Assembly: GCA_945910925.1 (NCBI GenBank)
Contig: CAMDZX010000027.1
Span: 1 to 16,136 of the forward strand
Length of the DNA: 16,136 bases
Direction of reading: 5' to 3'
DNA from: an uncultured bacterium
GTDB taxonomy: Bacteria; Cyanobacteriota; Vampirovibrionia; Gastranaerophilales; Gastranaerophilaceae
In this document: positions 14,623 to 16,136 of the stretch, piece after piece
How positions within the stretch are numbered: position 1 is the first letter of the stretch
Layout: each line of letters begins with the position of its first letter
The notes under the pieces: model-generated
Seen by the model: only the letters and a program-made list of their open reading frames with translations
What the model was told of the DNA's origin: nothing
The model's database searches: none
Translations under genes and position numbers: made by a program

Positions 14623-15504
14623 ATGAAATCTAAATATGAAAAAATCAAAAATATAATTTTGCGAAAAATACCTTCAGAGGGAGGAAATATTTCTTGTTCG
14701 GTGAATGGTGTACGATTGGTTCGCAGAAATAATCCTACCGAGTTTTTAAGATGTTTTTATAACCCTGCTTGTATATTTGTTTTGCAAGGTAAAAAACACA
14801 TGCTATATGGCGAAAATAATCTTATTTACGGTAAAGGTCAATATGTTGTTTCTTGTACGGATATTCCCGTATCAAGCAGGGTTTTGGAAGCCTCCTTTGA
14901 TGAACCTTTTGTTACTATTATTTTGGAAATTGATTCTAATTTGATTTCTAACCTGCTTTTAGAAACAAAAATTCTGCAATTTGTTGACAATGATGAAAAA
15001 TGTCTTGCTGTAGCTGATACGGATGAGAATTTGCTTGATGCTTTTTACCGTCTTGCTCAAATTATAGAAAATCCTCAAGATGAAATTTTATCGTCTATGA
15101 TTATAAAAGAAATTTATTACAGGCTTCTTAAAGGACCTTTAGGAAATCAGCTCAGAATGATTAATACAAAGGGAACACGTTCAAACCAAATTGCTCAGGC
15201 AATTTCGTTTTTGAAAGATAATTTCAGACAAAAATTAAACATTGAAGATATTGCTCAACAAGTTAATATGGCACCATCTTCTTTTTACAGGAATTTTAGA
15301 AAAGTTACACAGGTAAGTCCTTTGCAATATCAAAAACAATTGAGATTATATGAAGCCCAAAGACTTATGCTGACGGGTGAACATAATGCGGAATCGGCAA
15401 GTTATCTTGTAGGTTATGAAAGTCCGACACAATTCAGCCGAGAATACAAAAAAATGTTTGGGGCACCTCCAAAAACTGATGTGAAAAACTTAGTTGCGGT
15501 TTAA
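14623..15504 (+). CDS. AraC-family transcriptional regulator (AraC_N type)
   Basis: The 293-residue protein has an N-terminal cupin-like AraC_N domain (about 20-175; NPACIFVLQGKKHMLYGE is characteristic) that binds an unknown effector, and a C-terminal double helix-turn-helix DNA-binding domain (about 190-288). In the latter, LNIEDIAQQVNMAPSSFYRN is the first HTH and SASYLVGYESPTQFSREYKK the second. The start is fixed by the strong AAAAGGGGGG ribosome site. Regulators of this subgroup are commonly divergent from flavodoxin, aldo-keto reductase or alcohol dehydrogenase genes and control them. By position this one likely controls the flavodoxin and DXS-like operon, and perhaps itself. The effector cannot be told from sequence. 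Confidence 0.93.
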   Translation: MKSKYEKIKNIILRKIPSEGGNISCSVNGVRLVRRNNPTEFLRCFYNPACIFVLQGKKHMLYGENNLIYGKGQYVVSCTDIPVSSRVLEASFDEPFVTIILEIDSNLISNLLLETKILQFVDNDEKCLAVADTDENLLDAFYRLAQIIENPQDEILSSMIIKEIYYRLLKGPLGNQLRMINTKGTRSNQIAQAISFLKDNFRQKLNIEDIAQQVNMAPSSFYRNFRKVTQVSPLQYQKQLRLYEAQRLMLTGEHNAESASYLVGYESPTQFSREYKKMFGAPPKTDVKNLVAV

Positions 15505-15686
15505 TTCCGACGAACTTTGTCTGTTGCATTTGGGAAATTTTGTCTTTTGAACTTGTTTCAGAATCTTAAAATTTCTACGTCTTTTGAATGTTTGCCGTTT
15601 ATTTTGTTAATATATAACGAATGACGGGTGAAGATTATTTTTTTCCGATTGTTTAATAGGTTTGTGTAGTAAAAAGGAGAAATTTT

Positions 15687-16136
15687 ATGGCAACAGTTGA
15701 ACCTATCAGAAAATTAAAAGATATTAAAAATATTGAAAATTTTTTGGCAAAACAAAAGGAACGTGATTTATTGTTATTTACTTTTGGAATAAATTGCGGA
15801 TTGAGAATTTCGGATATCTTATGTTTGGATGTCGGGGATGTGAAAAATAAAGATTTTATACAAATTATTGAGAAAAAAACTAATAAGTTTAAAAAATTTC
15901 CGATAAATTCAAAATTAAAACCGATGATTAATAAATTTACAGCAAATCGGGATGTGAAAGAACCGTTGTTCAAATCAAGGTTTAATAACAGGTTAGAGCG
16001 GACAGCAGCGTATAGAATTATCCGTAAGGCGTGTGAGGCGTTGGGATTAGAGGAACTTGTCGGAACTCATACATTAAGAAAAACATTTGGTTATCATCAT
16101 TATCAAATGTTTAAGGATGTGGTAATTTTACAAAAA
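15687..16136 (+). CDS. Small tyrosine recombinase/integrase (3' partial)
   Basis: The frame opens at ATG 15687 behind a good AAAAGGAGA site and runs open to the window edge (150 codons). Tyrosine-recombinase catalytic residues are present: Arg in GINCGLRISDIL (about residues 37-48), Lys in the EKKTNKFKKFP hairpin, and the HTLRK box (His and Arg, about 128-132), followed by GYHHYQ. The catalytic Tyr should lie just past the window end. It starts directly in the catalytic domain and lacks the ~100-residue N-terminal core-binding domain of XerC/XerD or phage integrases, so the full protein is probably only ~180-190 residues. Such short recombinases are known from low-GC gut bacteria and their elements. 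Whether it serves the accessory region to the left or an element to the right cannot be seen. An antisense frame over it is a shadow. Confidence 0.87.
   Translation, partial: MATVEPIRKLKDIKNIENFLAKQKERDLLLFTFGINCGLRISDILCLDVGDVKNKDFIQIIEKKTNKFKKFPINSKLKPMINKFTANRDVKEPLFKSRFNNRLERTAAYRIIRKACEALGLEELVGTHTLRKTFGYHHYQMFKDVVILQK

Noticed and set aside
15653..15973. 106-codon minus-strand frame with hydrophobic composition
   Set aside because: It lies antisense to the clear tyrosine recombinase at 15687, which has the catalytic motifs and a ribosome site.
1..16136. CRISPR array or insertion sequence
   Set aside because: No regularly spaced direct repeats of CRISPR length and no transposase frame were seen on either strand.

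Overview
The window is low-GC DNA with standard bacterial codon use; TGA reads as a stop. Exported proteins have type I signal peptides, and most housekeeping-like genes have purine-rich Shine-Dalgarno sites. This suggests a host-associated, AT-rich bacterium. A gut lineage such as Gastranaerophilales (Melainabacteria), or a low-GC Firmicute, would fit. The assignment is a guess from gene style, because there is no rRNA or other marker gene here.

Bases 1 to about 11000 form a very AT-rich accessory region made of mobile and defence-type parts. It opens with a PIF1-family helicase whose 5' end lies outside the window and which carries a sigma-70 region-4-like helix-turn-helix. A 930-base stretch without an intact gene follows; it holds a broken type I methylase (hsdM) fragment and clustered short repeats. 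Next, a promoter drives a small unknown gene, a ParB-domain/DNA adenine methylase fusion and a DUF5681 protein, a phage-type module that ends at a clear terminator. After that come a RhuM-family gene that looks leaderless and a 1232-residue protein with a C-terminal PD-(D/E)xK nuclease motif; the two are 31 bases apart on the same strand. The 3' end of a reverse transcriptase gene, with its catalytic part missing, directly follows the nuclease gene.

From about 11000 to the end the sequence looks more like resident chromosome. It has a small secreted protein, the last 36 codons of a probable MFS drug exporter, and a bidirectional terminator. On the minus strand is a two-gene operon, a flavodoxin followed by a DXS-like thiamine-diphosphate enzyme that carries a signal peptide. 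An AraC-family regulator is divergent from that operon. The window closes inside a small tyrosine recombinase that appears to lack the N-terminal core-binding domain.

The best candidate for an undescribed system is the RhuM plus giant nuclease pair, which sits in a graveyard of older defence genes (hsdM and RT remnants). The second is the exported DXS-like enzyme with substitutions in a conserved active-site loop, encoded next to a flavodoxin and an AraC regulator.
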